From assembly GCF_041431135.1 (NCBI RefSeq), contig NZ_CP107799.1:1488001-1552000 (forward strand): DNA of 64,000 nucleotides, written 5' to 3'. The notes beneath the pieces were generated by a model. That model saw only the letters and a list, made by a program, of their open reading frames with translations. It made no database searches and had not been told where the DNA came from. Below are positions 8,498-17,135 of this stretch, one piece after another. How positions within the stretch are numbered: the stretch's first letter is position 1; each line of letters begins with the position of its first letter. The stretch comes from Streptomyces sp. NBC_00554. GTDB taxonomy: Bacteria > Actinomycetota > Actinomycetes > Streptomycetales > Streptomycetaceae. The position numbers were made by a program, and so were the translations under genes.

Positions 8498-9639
8498 CAC
8501 CGCCGACCTTCCCGAACGGCAAGCTGCCGCACTACCGCGCCGAGGGGCCGGCCACCGCTCCCCCGCTGCTGCTCGGGCCCTCGCTCGGCACGTCGACCGC
8601 CCTGTGGGACAAGGTCGCGCCCGAGCTGTCCGTGACGCATCGGGTGATCCGCTGGGACCTGCCGGGCCACGGCGGCTCGCCTGCCGACCTGATCGGGCCC
8701 GGCGCGACCATCGCCGACCTGGCCGATCTGGTGCTGGCCCTCGCCGACTCGCTGGGCATCGGCCGATTCGCCTACGCGGGCGTCTCGTTGGGCGGCGCGG
8801 TCGGTCTGCACCTGGCCGTGTACCGCCCGGAGCGGGTGTCGTCCCTCGCGGTCATCTGCTCCTCGGCCCACTTCAACGGCGCCAAGGGGTGGGAGGAAAG
8901 GGCCGCCACCGTTCGCCGCGAGGGCCTTGCCGCGCTCGCGGAGACCGCGAACTCCCGTTGGTTCACGCCCGGTTTCACCGTGCCGGAGCTGGTCGAGGAC
9001 CACCGCACCGCGGACCCGGAGGCGTACGCCGCCTGCTGTGACGCGCTCGCGGCGTTCGACCTCCGCGACCGGCTGACGTCGATCGGCGCGCCGACCCTCC
9101 TGATCGCCGGCCGCGAGGATCCGGCGACGCCGCCCGCGCATCTGCGGGAGATCGCGGACGCGGTGCCCGGCGCGACGCTCACCGAGATCCCGGGCGCCTC
9201 GCATCTGGCGCCGGCCGAGCGCCCGGAGGCCGTGCTCGCCGCGCTGCGCGGGCACTTCGACGGGTACGCGCCACGCGGCATGGAGGTACGCCGCCAGGTA
9301 CTCGGCGACACCCACGTGGACCGCGCGCAAGCACGCCAGACCCCCTTCACCGCCCGTTTCCAGGACTTCATCTCCCGCTACGCCTGGGGCGAGATCTGGA
9401 CGGATCCGACGCTCGCCCGCCGTGAGCGCAGCATGATCACACTGACCGCGCTCGTGGCCCACGGCCACTACGACGAACTCGCGATGCACGTCCGCGCGGC
9501 CCGCCGCAACGGGCTCACGCCCGAGGAGATCGGCGCGGTCCTGCTCCAGACGGCCGTGTACTGCGGTGTCCCCGCGGCCAACTCGGCATTCGCGGTGGCC
9601 CAGCGGGTACTGGCCGAGGAGGACGAGGCGGGAGCCTGA
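8494..9639 (+). CDS. pcaL: Fused 3-oxoadipate enol-lactonase / 4-carboxymuconolactone decarboxylase
   Basis: 381 residues, a PcaD-PcaC fusion as known from Streptomyces and Rhodococcus. Residues about 1-250 are an alpha/beta hydrolase with the nucleophile elbow GVSLGG and a late His in ASHLAP. Residues about 265-381 are the carboxymuconolactone decarboxylase domain (GEIWTDPTLARRERS, YDELAMHVRAARRNGL, YCGVPAANSAF). It decarboxylates the muconolactone and hydrolyses the enol-lactone to 3-oxoadipate. The start is a TTG at 8494 overlapping the pcaB stop; no better ATG or GTG lies near. Confidence 0.92.
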   Translation: MTPPTFPNGKLPHYRAEGPATAPPLLLGPSLGTSTALWDKVAPELSVTHRVIRWDLPGHGGSPADLIGPGATIADLADLVLALADSLGIGRFAYAGVSLGGAVGLHLAVYRPERVSSLAVICSSAHFNGAKGWEERAATVRREGLAALAETANSRWFTPGFTVPELVEDHRTADPEAYAACCDALAAFDLRDRLTSIGAPTLLIAGREDPATPPAHLREIADAVPGATLTEIPGASHLAPAERPEAVLAALRGHFDGYAPRGMEVRRQVLGDTHVDRAQARQTPFTARFQDFISRYAWGEIWTDPTLARRERSMITLTALVAHGHYDELAMHVRAARRNGLTPEEIGAVLLQTAVYCGVPAANSAFAVAQRVLAEEDEAGA

Positions 9640-9678
9640 TCCGCAGAGGCGATCGGGAGCCTGATCCGCAGAGGCGAT
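9629..9678. repeat. Tandem 25-bp direct repeat at the end of pcaL
   Basis: Two perfect, adjacent 25-base copies (9629-9653 and 9654-9678), each beginning cgggagcctgatccg. The first copy spans the pcaL stop codon (TGA at 9637-9639), so the second carries a duplicate of the last codons plus stop in the 3' region. This is best read as a recent slippage duplication without coding effect. Confidence 0.85.
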
Positions 9679-9779
9679 TCAGCACGGCAACCCTGCCAAG
9701 GGTGGTGACGACTGCACCAGGCACCGGTGCTCGCCCTGTGCCTACGCTGGACGGAGATCCTCTGCGAACGGAGCCCCGC

Positions 9780-10589
9780 GTGCCCACTGTCCTGATCACC
9801 GGCGCCACCTCCGGCCTCGGCCGTTACGTCGCCTTCGAGCTGGTCCGCTCCGGGTACGTCGTCCTCGCTCACGGACGCGACCGTGCGCGTACCCGGCAGC
9901 TTGTCTCGGAGCTGCGGGCGGAGGGCGGTGAGGCGCACGGGTTCGTCGCCGATCTGGCCTCGCTGGCGCAGGTGCGTGCACTGGGTGCGGAGGTCGCGGC
10001 CGCCTATCCGCGCCTCGACCTGCTGGTCAACAACGCGGGCGTCGGCGGCGGTTCCCGCGGCGCAGGCCGTGAGGAGAGCGTCGACGGGCACGAGCTCCGC
10101 CTCGCGGTGAACTACCTCGCCCCGGTCGCGCTGACCCGGGCGCTGCTGCCCGCGCTGCGTGCGGGCGCCCCCTCCCGCATCGTCAACGTCGGCTCCGCCG
10201 GCCAGGAACCGCTGGACTTCGACGACCCCGAACTCACCCGCGGCTACAGCAGCGTATCGGCGTACTGCCGCAGCAAGTTCGCGCTCGCGGCGCACACGTT
10301 CGCACTGGGCGAGGAGCTGGCGGGCAGCGGCGTCTCGGTGAACGTCCTGCACCCCGCGACCTACATGGACACCGCGATGGTCCGCGAGGCCGGTGTCAGC
10401 CCTTGGTCCTCCGTGGCCGACGGCGCCAGGGGTGTACTCGCTCTGGCCACAACGGAGTTGGGCACGGGCGAGTACTTCGACGGTACGAGCCCCTCGCGGG
10501 CGCACGAGGAAGCGTACGACCGCGAGGTCTGGAAGCGACTGGGTGCGACCACCGAGCGGCTGCTCGAAGGCCCGTACCCGACCGGCTAG
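9780..10589 (+). CDS. Short-chain dehydrogenase/reductase
   Basis: 269 residues from the GTG at 9780. Rossmann motif TGATSGLG at residues 7-14, NNAG near residue 83, and the catalytic Ser plus the Tyr-x-x-x-Lys of SVSAYCRSK near residue 160. These define a classical SDR acting with NAD(P)H; the substrate is unknown. The sequence around it resembles SDRs of the WW-domain oxidoreductase/retinol-dehydrogenase type. Its stop overlaps by 4 bases, through the palindrome CTAG, with the stop of the convergent ATPase gene. Confidence 0.85.
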   Translation: MPTVLITGATSGLGRYVAFELVRSGYVVLAHGRDRARTRQLVSELRAEGGEAHGFVADLASLAQVRALGAEVAAAYPRLDLLVNNAGVGGGSRGAGREESVDGHELRLAVNYLAPVALTRALLPALRAGAPSRIVNVGSAGQEPLDFDDPELTRGYSSVSAYCRSKFALAAHTFALGEELAGSGVSVNVLHPATYMDTAMVREAGVSPWSSVADGARGVLALATTELGTGEYFDGTSPSRAHEEAYDREVWKRLGATTERLLEGPYPTG

Positions 10590-13255
10590 AAGCCGTCCAG
10601 TGCCCGCTGCGCCTGCGCCACCACCCCGTCCGCCCCGCATGAACGCGCCAGCGTCAGGCCCTTGTTGAGCTCGGACACCGACCGGGCCAGAATGCCGTAC
10701 TCGACGCGGGCCGCCGCGTGTTCGTACTGGCAGGGAGAGGCCTCCAGATAGGTGACCGCCTGGCCGGCGAGCCGTACCGCGCGCTGGCCCGACTCCAGGG
10801 CGGCCGCACAGCGCAGGGCCTCGCCGATGGCCGTGTCCGTGCCGAAGCGCTCGGCCTGGCGGCGGGCGTCGGCCGCCAGGGCGGCGGCGCGTGCCGGGTC
10901 CTCCGTGGCGAGGGCGCGGGCGAGGTCGACCGCCCAGGGAGCGAGCACGGTGTTGTGGTGACCTCGTACGGCGGCGGCCTTCTCGGCTGCCTCCAGTTCG
11001 TTGATGCCTTCCTTGGCGCGGCCGGCGGCGAGCAGCAAACGGCCGCGTACGGAGCGGGTGTCCGGGAGGACGATGGTGGACGGGTACGGCGCTGCGAAGC
11101 CGTACTCCTCGGCGATCTCCTCGGCCTCCAGGACATGGCCGCGGGCGAGCAGGGTGTCGATGAGCCCGCAGGTCGCGGACCAGTACAGGGGCAGCCCGCG
11201 CCCGACCCGTTCGGCGAGGCGCAGTGATTCGCGCTGGTAGGTCTCCGCGTCGGCGAGGCGGCCCCGTCTGCGGTGTGCGAGGCCGAGGTAGGCGTTGGCC
11301 AGGGAGAGGTGGCCGCCGCTCCAGCCGGCCTTCATGTAGGCGTGCAGGGCCTCGCTGAACAGGCTTTCGGCACGGTCCAGCCGGTCGCTGTAGGCGTACG
11401 CGCTGCCCAGCATCAGGAGGAGTTCGATGCCCCACTCGGTGTCGGTCCAGCCGAGGCCGGGTGCGAGGCGGCCGTTGACGAGGGCGCGGTCGCAGAGTTC
11501 CGCGACCTCCTCGGCGTTCTCGCCGCGCGTCATGGCGTCGAAGCCGCGCAGTATGAGGAGCGCGCGCTCGGAGTTGTCGCGTCCGGTGCAGGTCTTGGCG
11601 AGTTCGGCGAGACCGTTGGAGCGTCCGGAGGTCCGCTCCTCGCCGGCGTGGATGCCCTCCCACATGTAGTGCACGGCCTGGAGCCGCATCCGGGCCGGGC
11701 CCGGATCGAGCCGGGCGGCCTCCATGTCGACGGTGCGGACGGCCTCTTCCAGCTGGTCGTTGTGGAGGAGCGCCTGGGAGAGGCGGAAGACGGCGTCCAC
11801 GCGGAGATCGCCTTCGAGGCCGGGCCGGTCGAGCGCGGCCTGCAGATGGCCGATCGTCTTGGCGGGCGCGGTCAGGAGGGTGGCGCAGCCCAGTTCGAAG
11901 AGCACGCGCGCGTGGACCTCGGAGGGCGGAGGCTCGGCCAGTGCGCGTTCCAGACAGCGCCTGGCCGCGTCGGGCGCGCCGACGGCGAGGTGTTCGCGGG
12001 CGGCCTCGCGCATCTGCTCGACGAGTTCGGGGTCCTCGTCCGGGTGCACTTCGAGGAGGTGGCGGGACGCGGCGGCGGCGCCGCGTCCGGAGTCGGTGAC
12101 CGCCCACGCGGCCTGGCCGTGCATCGCGGTGCGCAGCGCGTCCGGGATCGAGCGGTAGACCGCGCTGGCGATGAGCGGGTGCACGAACTCCAGGTCGCCC
12201 TCGCTCGCCCGGCCGTTCACCGGCTCGGATTTGGTCAGGATGCGGGCGGCGCCGAGCCGTTCGGCGCAGCGCAGTGCCTCCTCGGCCGGCATTCCGGCGA
12301 GGTGGGCGGCGAGGTCGAGGGAGATTCCGGTGCCGAGGATCGCGGCCGCCCAGGCGAACCGCGTGGCGTCGATGCCGAGCCCTTCGAGGCGGGCGACGAG
12401 TCCGCGGCCGCGGGCCGAGCGGTTCAGGGCGCGCAGTTCGGCGGCCGATCCCTCGACCGGATCGAGTCCGCTGTCCTGCACCTTGGCGAGCAGCTCGACG
12501 GTCTCGTACGGGTTGCCGCCGGTGACCGCCCACACCTCACGGCAGAACGGGGCGTCGGCGTGCTCTCCGACCGTGGCGCGGGTCAGCCCTTCGGCCGCCG
12601 CGGGGGTCAGCGCGCTCAGGTTGGCGATCGGCCGGGCCGCGGCGGCGATGGTGTCGAGATGACCGGCGCTCACACCGCTCACACCGCCGGGGCGGCGGGC
12701 CACCACGACGAGCACCGACAGGTCGTCGAGGCGCTCGGCGAACGCGGCAAGCCAGCGCAGGGTCTCCTGGTCGGCCCAGTGCGCGTCGTCGATGAGGAGC
12801 ACGAGCGGCCACTCGCGCTTGGCCAGCCGTCGCACGGCCGCGACCAGGCCGTCGCAGACGCCCTGCGGGTCGGGCTGGCGGTCGCCCGGTTCCGCTATGC
12901 CGAGCGCGGGTCCCGCGATGTCGTACCAGTCGCCCAGGTACTCGCGTGCCTCCTCGGACAGCAGCGACACCAGGGCGGGCTGCAGGAGCTGCCGTACGAC
13001 ATTGAAGGGGACGGACGTGACGGTCTCGCCGCCGCGTGCCGACCACACCGCGCAGCCGCTGCTCTCCGCGATCCGGCGCGCCTCGGCGAGGAGCGAGGTC
13101 TTGCCGAGACCCGCGTCGCCGCTGAACACCAGCAGGCTTCCCGAAGAGTCGGAGTCCGCACACAGGGCGCCGATCGCCTGTTCTAGAGTGGCGACTTCCT
13201 CGTCGCGCTCCCACAGGGGAGCCGAGGCGACCACTCCTGGCCGTGCCTCCGTCAT
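10586..13255 (-). CDS. Large LAL-type ATPase/TPR protein lacking the C-terminal LuxR HTH
   Basis: 889 residues. The N-terminal P-loop NTPase has Walker A GDAGLGKT (46-53) and Walker B LVLLIDDAHW (151-160), as in MalT/LAL regulators. The remaining two thirds are alanine-rich helical TPR-like repeats. The chain ends at ...QAQRALDGF without the LuxR-type helix-turn-helix that LAL regulators carry at the extreme C-terminus, so it is either a regulator that has lost DNA binding or a signalling ATPase working through a partner. The ATG at 13255 gives the typical WERDEEVATLE start. Several very long open frames overlap it in other frames and are shadows. Confidence 0.8.
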   Translation of the reverse strand: MTEARPGVVASAPLWERDEEVATLEQAIGALCADSDSSGSLLVFSGDAGLGKTSLLAEARRIAESSGCAVWSARGGETVTSVPFNVVRQLLQPALVSLLSEEAREYLGDWYDIAGPALGIAEPGDRQPDPQGVCDGLVAAVRRLAKREWPLVLLIDDAHWADQETLRWLAAFAERLDDLSVLVVVARRPGGVSGVSAGHLDTIAAAARPIANLSALTPAAAEGLTRATVGEHADAPFCREVWAVTGGNPYETVELLAKVQDSGLDPVEGSAAELRALNRSARGRGLVARLEGLGIDATRFAWAAAILGTGISLDLAAHLAGMPAEEALRCAERLGAARILTKSEPVNGRASEGDLEFVHPLIASAVYRSIPDALRTAMHGQAAWAVTDSGRGAAAASRHLLEVHPDEDPELVEQMREAAREHLAVGAPDAARRCLERALAEPPPSEVHARVLFELGCATLLTAPAKTIGHLQAALDRPGLEGDLRVDAVFRLSQALLHNDQLEEAVRTVDMEAARLDPGPARMRLQAVHYMWEGIHAGEERTSGRSNGLAELAKTCTGRDNSERALLILRGFDAMTRGENAEEVAELCDRALVNGRLAPGLGWTDTEWGIELLLMLGSAYAYSDRLDRAESLFSEALHAYMKAGWSGGHLSLANAYLGLAHRRRGRLADAETYQRESLRLAERVGRGLPLYWSATCGLIDTLLARGHVLEAEEIAEEYGFAAPYPSTIVLPDTRSVRGRLLLAAGRAKEGINELEAAEKAAAVRGHHNTVLAPWAVDLARALATEDPARAAALAADARRQAERFGTDTAIGEALRCAAALESGQRAVRLAGQAVTYLEASPCQYEHAAARVEYGILARSVSELNKGLTLARSCGADGVVAQAQRALDGF

Positions 13256-13414
13256 CCCGCTACCTCCCCAGGTCGCCCAAACGACGTACAGGCAACGAGC
13301 CTAGCCCTCCCGGAGTCGCCATGTCGGCCGGTCGGGGCAGCTGTTGCCGAGACGAGTGACGGCAGGGTTGCGAAGGCGACGCGCCGAAGCGCCGACCAGC
13401 CTGCGTGGAAGTTA

Positions 13415-13425
13415 TTGACAGTCAA
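13415..13425. promoter_or_regulatory. Palindrome in the promoter region of the MHS transporter
   Basis: TTGACAGTCAA is a perfect 5-1-5 palindrome in an AT-rich island about 90 bases before the transporter start. It contains TTGACA, so it could be a -35 element overlapped by an operator. No clear -10 is seen at 17 bases. Role uncertain. Confidence 0.3.
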
Positions 13426-13513
13426 AACCCATAAATTGAAACTAACTTTCCTGCATCCGTCTCCGCCAACGGCCGGCACCGCCCGGCCCCGGCACGCCCC
13501 GGGAGGAACCGGC

Positions 13514-14809
13514 ATGAGCGCCCCCGCGCACGACTCCGACCTGCGCGCCTCCCCGCCCGGACACTCCCGCAGGGCCCTGCTCGCGGGCTCCATGGGCAAC
13601 TTCATCGAGTGGTACGAGTTCGGGGTCTACGGCTATTTCGCGACGATCATCGCGGCGCGGTTCTTCACGCCGGAGGGCGGCAGCGAGGTCGAGGCCCTGG
13701 TGAAGACGTACGCGTCCTTCGCACTCGCGTTCTTCTTCCGGCCCGTGGGCGCCGCGCTGTTCGGCCGGCTCGGCGACCGGATCGGGCGCCGTCCGGTGCT
13801 GATCCTGGTGATCGTCCTGATGACCGCCGCGACGACCCTGATCGGCTTGCTGCCCACATACGCCACCGTCGGCGCTCTCGCCCCGTGGCTGCTCACCTTT
13901 CTCCGGGTGCTCCAAGGGCTGTCCGCGGGAGGGGAGTTCGGGGGCGCAGTGTCGGTGATGACGGAGTTCGCGCCGCCGGGCCGGCGCGGTCTCTACGGGT
14001 CCTGGCAGTCGTTCACGGTGGCGCTGGGGCTGCTGGCCGGCGCGGGGATCGCGGCGCTGCTTGCCACGATGCTCGGCGCCGAGGAGTTGGGCGACTGGGG
14101 CTGGCGGCTCCCCTTCCTGCTGACGCTGCCGCTCGGTCTGGGCGCACTGTGGCTGCGGTTGAAGCTGGACGAGACACCGGCCTTCGAGCGGGAGCGGCTG
14201 CAAGAGCGTCCACCCGTACGGGAGTTGGTCAGGGCGATCGCGCTCGGCGCAGGGCGTGTGATGGGCTGGGCGGCGGCTGGCTACACCTTCCTGGTCGTGC
14301 TGCCCTCATACCTCCAGAGCAGCTTGAACGCCACCTTCCAGCAGGCGCTGCTCGCCACCGTCGTCGCCAACCTCGGCTTCGCGGCCACGATCATCCCTGC
14401 GGGCCTGCTCAGCGATCGGATCGGGCGCCGTCCGGTGATGCTCACGGGTGCCGTACTGGTCACCGTGCTGGCGGTACCGCTGCTCAACCTCCTTCAGGAC
14501 AGCGGGACTTCGCATGCGCTGAAGGGTGCGGCCGTGTTCCTGGCGGGTGCGGTGGTGGGGCTGATGGCCGGGCCGGGACCGGCGATGCTCTCCGAGATGT
14601 TCCCCACGAGCGTCCGCTACACGGGCCTCGGACTCGCCTACGCCCTGTCCAATGCGGTGTTCTCGGGCTGTGCGGGGCTCATCATCACGGAGACGGTCAA
14701 ACGGACGGGGAGCGTGGACATTCCCGGGTACTACGCGGCGGCGACCTGCGCCGTCAGCGTCTTCGCACTGGCTACGCTCCCCAGGGGGCGTCAGAGGCAA
14801 GGGAGTTGA
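13514..14809 (+). CDS. MHS-family (metabolite:H+ symporter) MFS transporter
   Basis: 431 residues, 12 predicted membrane segments. The first helix bears the MHS hallmark GNFIEWYEFGVYGYF (about residues 28-42; family consensus GNxxEWYDF). The MFS A-motif GDRIGRRPVL appears after helix 2, and again as SDRIGRRPVM in the second half. MHS carriers import organic acids or zwitterions such as shikimate, proline, citrate or 2-oxoglutarate. ATG 13514 is preceded by gggagga. Only 4 bases separate it from anmK, so the cargo may relate to cell-wall sugar recycling, although that is unusual for MHS carriers. Confidence 0.87.
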   Translation: MSAPAHDSDLRASPPGHSRRALLAGSMGNFIEWYEFGVYGYFATIIAARFFTPEGGSEVEALVKTYASFALAFFFRPVGAALFGRLGDRIGRRPVLILVIVLMTAATTLIGLLPTYATVGALAPWLLTFLRVLQGLSAGGEFGGAVSVMTEFAPPGRRGLYGSWQSFTVALGLLAGAGIAALLATMLGAEELGDWGWRLPFLLTLPLGLGALWLRLKLDETPAFERERLQERPPVRELVRAIALGAGRVMGWAAAGYTFLVVLPSYLQSSLNATFQQALLATVVANLGFAATIIPAGLLSDRIGRRPVMLTGAVLVTVLAVPLLNLLQDSGTSHALKGAAVFLAGAVVGLMAGPGPAMLSEMFPTSVRYTGLGLAYALSNAVFSGCAGLIITETVKRTGSVDIPGYYAAATCAVSVFALATLPRGRQRQGS

Positions 14810-14813
14810 GAGC

Positions 14814-15968
14814 GTGCGGGTGATCGGCCTGATGTCCGGCACGTCGTACGACGCCATCGACGCGGCGGCCGCCGAGCTGACCCTCGACGAGGACAGCCTC
14901 GTACTGCGGCCGCTCGGGCTCGTCAGCGAGTCGTACGATCCCGAACTGCGCGGCGCGCTGGCGGCGGCGCTGCCTCCGGCCACGACCGGCCTGGCCGAGG
15001 TGTGCCGCCTCGACACCCTGATCGGGCAGGCCTTCGCGGCGGCGGCCGTCCGCGCCGACCGCGAACTGTGCGACGGAGGAGCCGAGTTGATCGCCTCGCA
15101 CGGCCAGACCGTCTACCACTGGGTGGCGGACGGACGGGTGCACGGGACCCTCCAGCTCGGGCAGCCCGCCTGGATCGCCGAGGCGACGGGGCTGCCCGTG
15201 GTCGCCGACTTCCGCCCGCGCGACATCGCCGCTGGTGGCCAGGGCGCGCCCCTGGTCAGCCTGTTCGACCTGCTGTGGCTGCGCGGCAGACCGGGGACGC
15301 CTGTGGCGCTCAACCTCGGCGGTATCGCGAACCTCACCGCACCCGACGGCACCGCCTTCGACACGGGGCCCGGGTGCGCGCTCCTCGACGCCGCGGTGCG
15401 GGGCCTGAGCGGAGGCCGCCTCGACCACGACGTGGACGGTGCCCTCGCCGCCCGCGGCACCGTGCACGGACCGCTCCTGCGACGCCTGCTTGCGGAGCCC
15501 TACTACGCGCTGCCCGCGCCCAAGACGACGGGCAAGGAGCTGTTCCATTTCGGCTATCTGCGCGACGCGTTGACGGGCTTCGGGACGCTGACCGCCGAGG
15601 ACGTCATCGCGACGCTCACCGCGCTCACCGCCCGCACGGTCGCGGACGCGGTGCGGGCGGTGCGGGCCACCGAGGTGATCGCGTCCGGCGGCGGCACCCG
15701 CAATCCCGTACTCATGGCGATGCTCGGCGCCGAACTCCCCGGGGTCGCCCTGCGCAGCTCCGACGCGCTGGGCCTGCCCTCGGCCGCCAAGGAGGCGTAC
15801 GCCTTCGCCGTACTGGGATTTCTGACGGTGCACGGGCTCGCGGGTACCGACCCGGCGAGCACCGGGGCACGGCATCCCAGCGTGCTCGGCTCGGTCACGC
15901 CAGGGCGGGACGGGCTGCCGCCACTGCCGAGAGCGGATCGGGCACCTCTTCGACTGGTCCTGAAATGA
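14814..15968 (+). CDS. anmK: Anhydro-N-acetylmuramic acid kinase
   Basis: 384 residues, family length. The N-terminal phosphate-binding segment GLMSGTSYDAIDAA (residues 5-18), then ASHGQTVYHW, NLGGIANLT, FDTGPGC and SGGGTRNP, are all characteristic of AnmK in the sugar-kinase/HSP70 fold. It hydrolyses the 1,6-anhydro ring of anhMurNAc while phosphorylating it to MurNAc-6-P in peptidoglycan recycling. The GTG at 14814 has ggga upstream; an earlier in-frame ATG lies inside the transporter gene. Probably co-transcribed with the transporter. Confidence 0.92.
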   Translation: MRVIGLMSGTSYDAIDAAAAELTLDEDSLVLRPLGLVSESYDPELRGALAAALPPATTGLAEVCRLDTLIGQAFAAAAVRADRELCDGGAELIASHGQTVYHWVADGRVHGTLQLGQPAWIAEATGLPVVADFRPRDIAAGGQGAPLVSLFDLLWLRGRPGTPVALNLGGIANLTAPDGTAFDTGPGCALLDAAVRGLSGGRLDHDVDGALAARGTVHGPLLRRLLAEPYYALPAPKTTGKELFHFGYLRDALTGFGTLTAEDVIATLTALTARTVADAVRAVRATEVIASGGGTRNPVLMAMLGAELPGVALRSSDALGLPSAAKEAYAFAVLGFLTVHGLAGTDPASTGARHPSVLGSVTPGRDGLPPLPRADRAPLRLVLK

Positions 15969-16023
15969 ACCTTGCCCGCCCCCTCTCATCCGTCTTTCAC
16001 CCACGCCTCATACGGTGGGCCCC

Positions 16024-16995
16024 ATGACGCAGGTGACTCCTCCCGGCTGGTATCCCGACCCCGGGCAGACAGATGACAGTCCCGCCGCCGAGCGCTGGTG
16101 GGACGGCAAGACATGGACGGACCAGACCCGCCCCGTCGGTTCGGCCGCCGCATGGGGTCCCCCGGTGCACCCACCGGGCGCCGGACCGTATCCGGCCTTT
16201 CCGCCGGGTCCACCGCGGCGGGGGCTGCGTACGGGCATAGCGGTCGCCGCGGCGATCGCGGTCCTGGCGGGCATCGGAGGTGGTGTGTACGCGCTGACCA
16301 AGGACGACGGCTCCAGCGACACCACCGCCAACTCCCAGGGTCCCGGCGGGCTCCAGGGCGGTACGGGCGGTCCTTCGGGTGCTCCCAGCGGCGCTCCCGG
16401 TGGTCCCGGCGGCGGCTCGGGCGGCTCCGGCGGCCAGACCCCGGCGCCGGGTCAGTCCGGGCAGCCGCAGACCGAGGACGGTTTCGCCACCGACGCGGTC
16501 AACGGCATCAGCATCCCCGTGCCCGACGGCTGGACCGGCTCGAGCATCTCGGTGGGCGCCCAGGTGACCTCGGACGACTCCTACAAGTGCCCCGGCGACA
16601 CCACGGCGACCTGCACCGCCGGCGGGTTGTACTCGGCCCCCGCGCTGGCCCTGGAGCTGAAGGCGACCACCGCTGAGGCGGCGGCCAAGGAGGACATCTC
16701 CAAGAACGCGGAGGAGTCCTACGGCGGAAAGTCCTACGGCGAGATCACCTCGCACGAGGTACTCGCCTCCAAGGCGGTCACCGTGGCCGGACAGAAGGGC
16801 TACCTGGTCCGCTGGAAGGCGGTCACCAGCAAGGGCGAGGACGGCTATGTCGAGTCGCTCGCCTTCCCCTCCCCCCTCAGCTCCGAGCAGCTCGTCGTGA
16901 TCCGCTTCGGCGTCGACGTCAGCGAGAAGCAGGACGTGATCGACACGATCACGAAGGGCATCAAGGTTGCGTCCGGCAGCGGCCAGGGCGTGTAG
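16024..16995 (+). CDS. DUF2510 membrane-anchored protein
   Basis: 323 residues. The N-terminal DUF2510 motif (PPGWYPDPG ... ERWWDGKTWT, residues 6-35) is followed by a Pro/Gly linker, one membrane helix (about 66-86), a Gly/Ser/Pro-rich low-complexity stalk (about 95-150) and a predicted extracytoplasmic C-terminal domain (about 155-323) of unknown function. DUF2510 is a small cytoplasmic module common in actinobacterial membrane proteins. Monocistronic and flanked by a terminator hairpin at 17008-17054. Exact role unknown. Confidence 0.8.
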   Translation: MTQVTPPGWYPDPGQTDDSPAAERWWDGKTWTDQTRPVGSAAAWGPPVHPPGAGPYPAFPPGPPRRGLRTGIAVAAAIAVLAGIGGGVYALTKDDGSSDTTANSQGPGGLQGGTGGPSGAPSGAPGGPGGGSGGSGGQTPAPGQSGQPQTEDGFATDAVNGISIPVPDGWTGSSISVGAQVTSDDSYKCPGDTTATCTAGGLYSAPALALELKATTAEAAAKEDISKNAEESYGGKSYGEITSHEVLASKAVTVAGQKGYLVRWKAVTSKGEDGYVESLAFPSPLSSEQLVVIRFGVDVSEKQDVIDTITKGIKVASGSGQGV

Positions 16996-17007
16996 CAGGA
17001 AACAGTT

Positions 17008-17054
17008 CGGCCGGGTGAGGCGCCTCTCCGCTCAAGAGGAACCCCACCCGGCCG
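17008..17054. terminator. Hairpin terminator
   Basis: CGGCCGGGTG (17008-17017) pairs perfectly with CACCCGGCCG (17045-17054). The loop region contains a further CCTCT/AGAGG pairing. It lies 13 bases after the DUF2510 gene and before the convergent tetR stop, so it could serve both. There is no T-run, as is common in Streptomyces. Confidence 0.65.
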
Positions 17055-17135
17055 GGGGGTGCGCGCCGCCCCCGTCCCCACGGTGCGGCGCGAGCAGGCC
17101 GACGTCCGGTCATCCCGCGGACGGCGGCCTGGGTC

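Noticed and set aside
9468..12533. A reverse-strand open frame of 1021 codons, longer than the gene it overlaps
   Set aside because: Its translation is almost only Arg, Pro, Gly and Ala, with no domain. It is in another frame of the real ATPase gene and antisense to pcaL and the SDR gene. Typical GC-rich shadow.
11273..13186. A 637-codon forward open frame antisense to the LAL-type ATPase
   Set aside because: No family features; the reverse strand encodes intact Walker motifs and a continuous ATPase/TPR protein.
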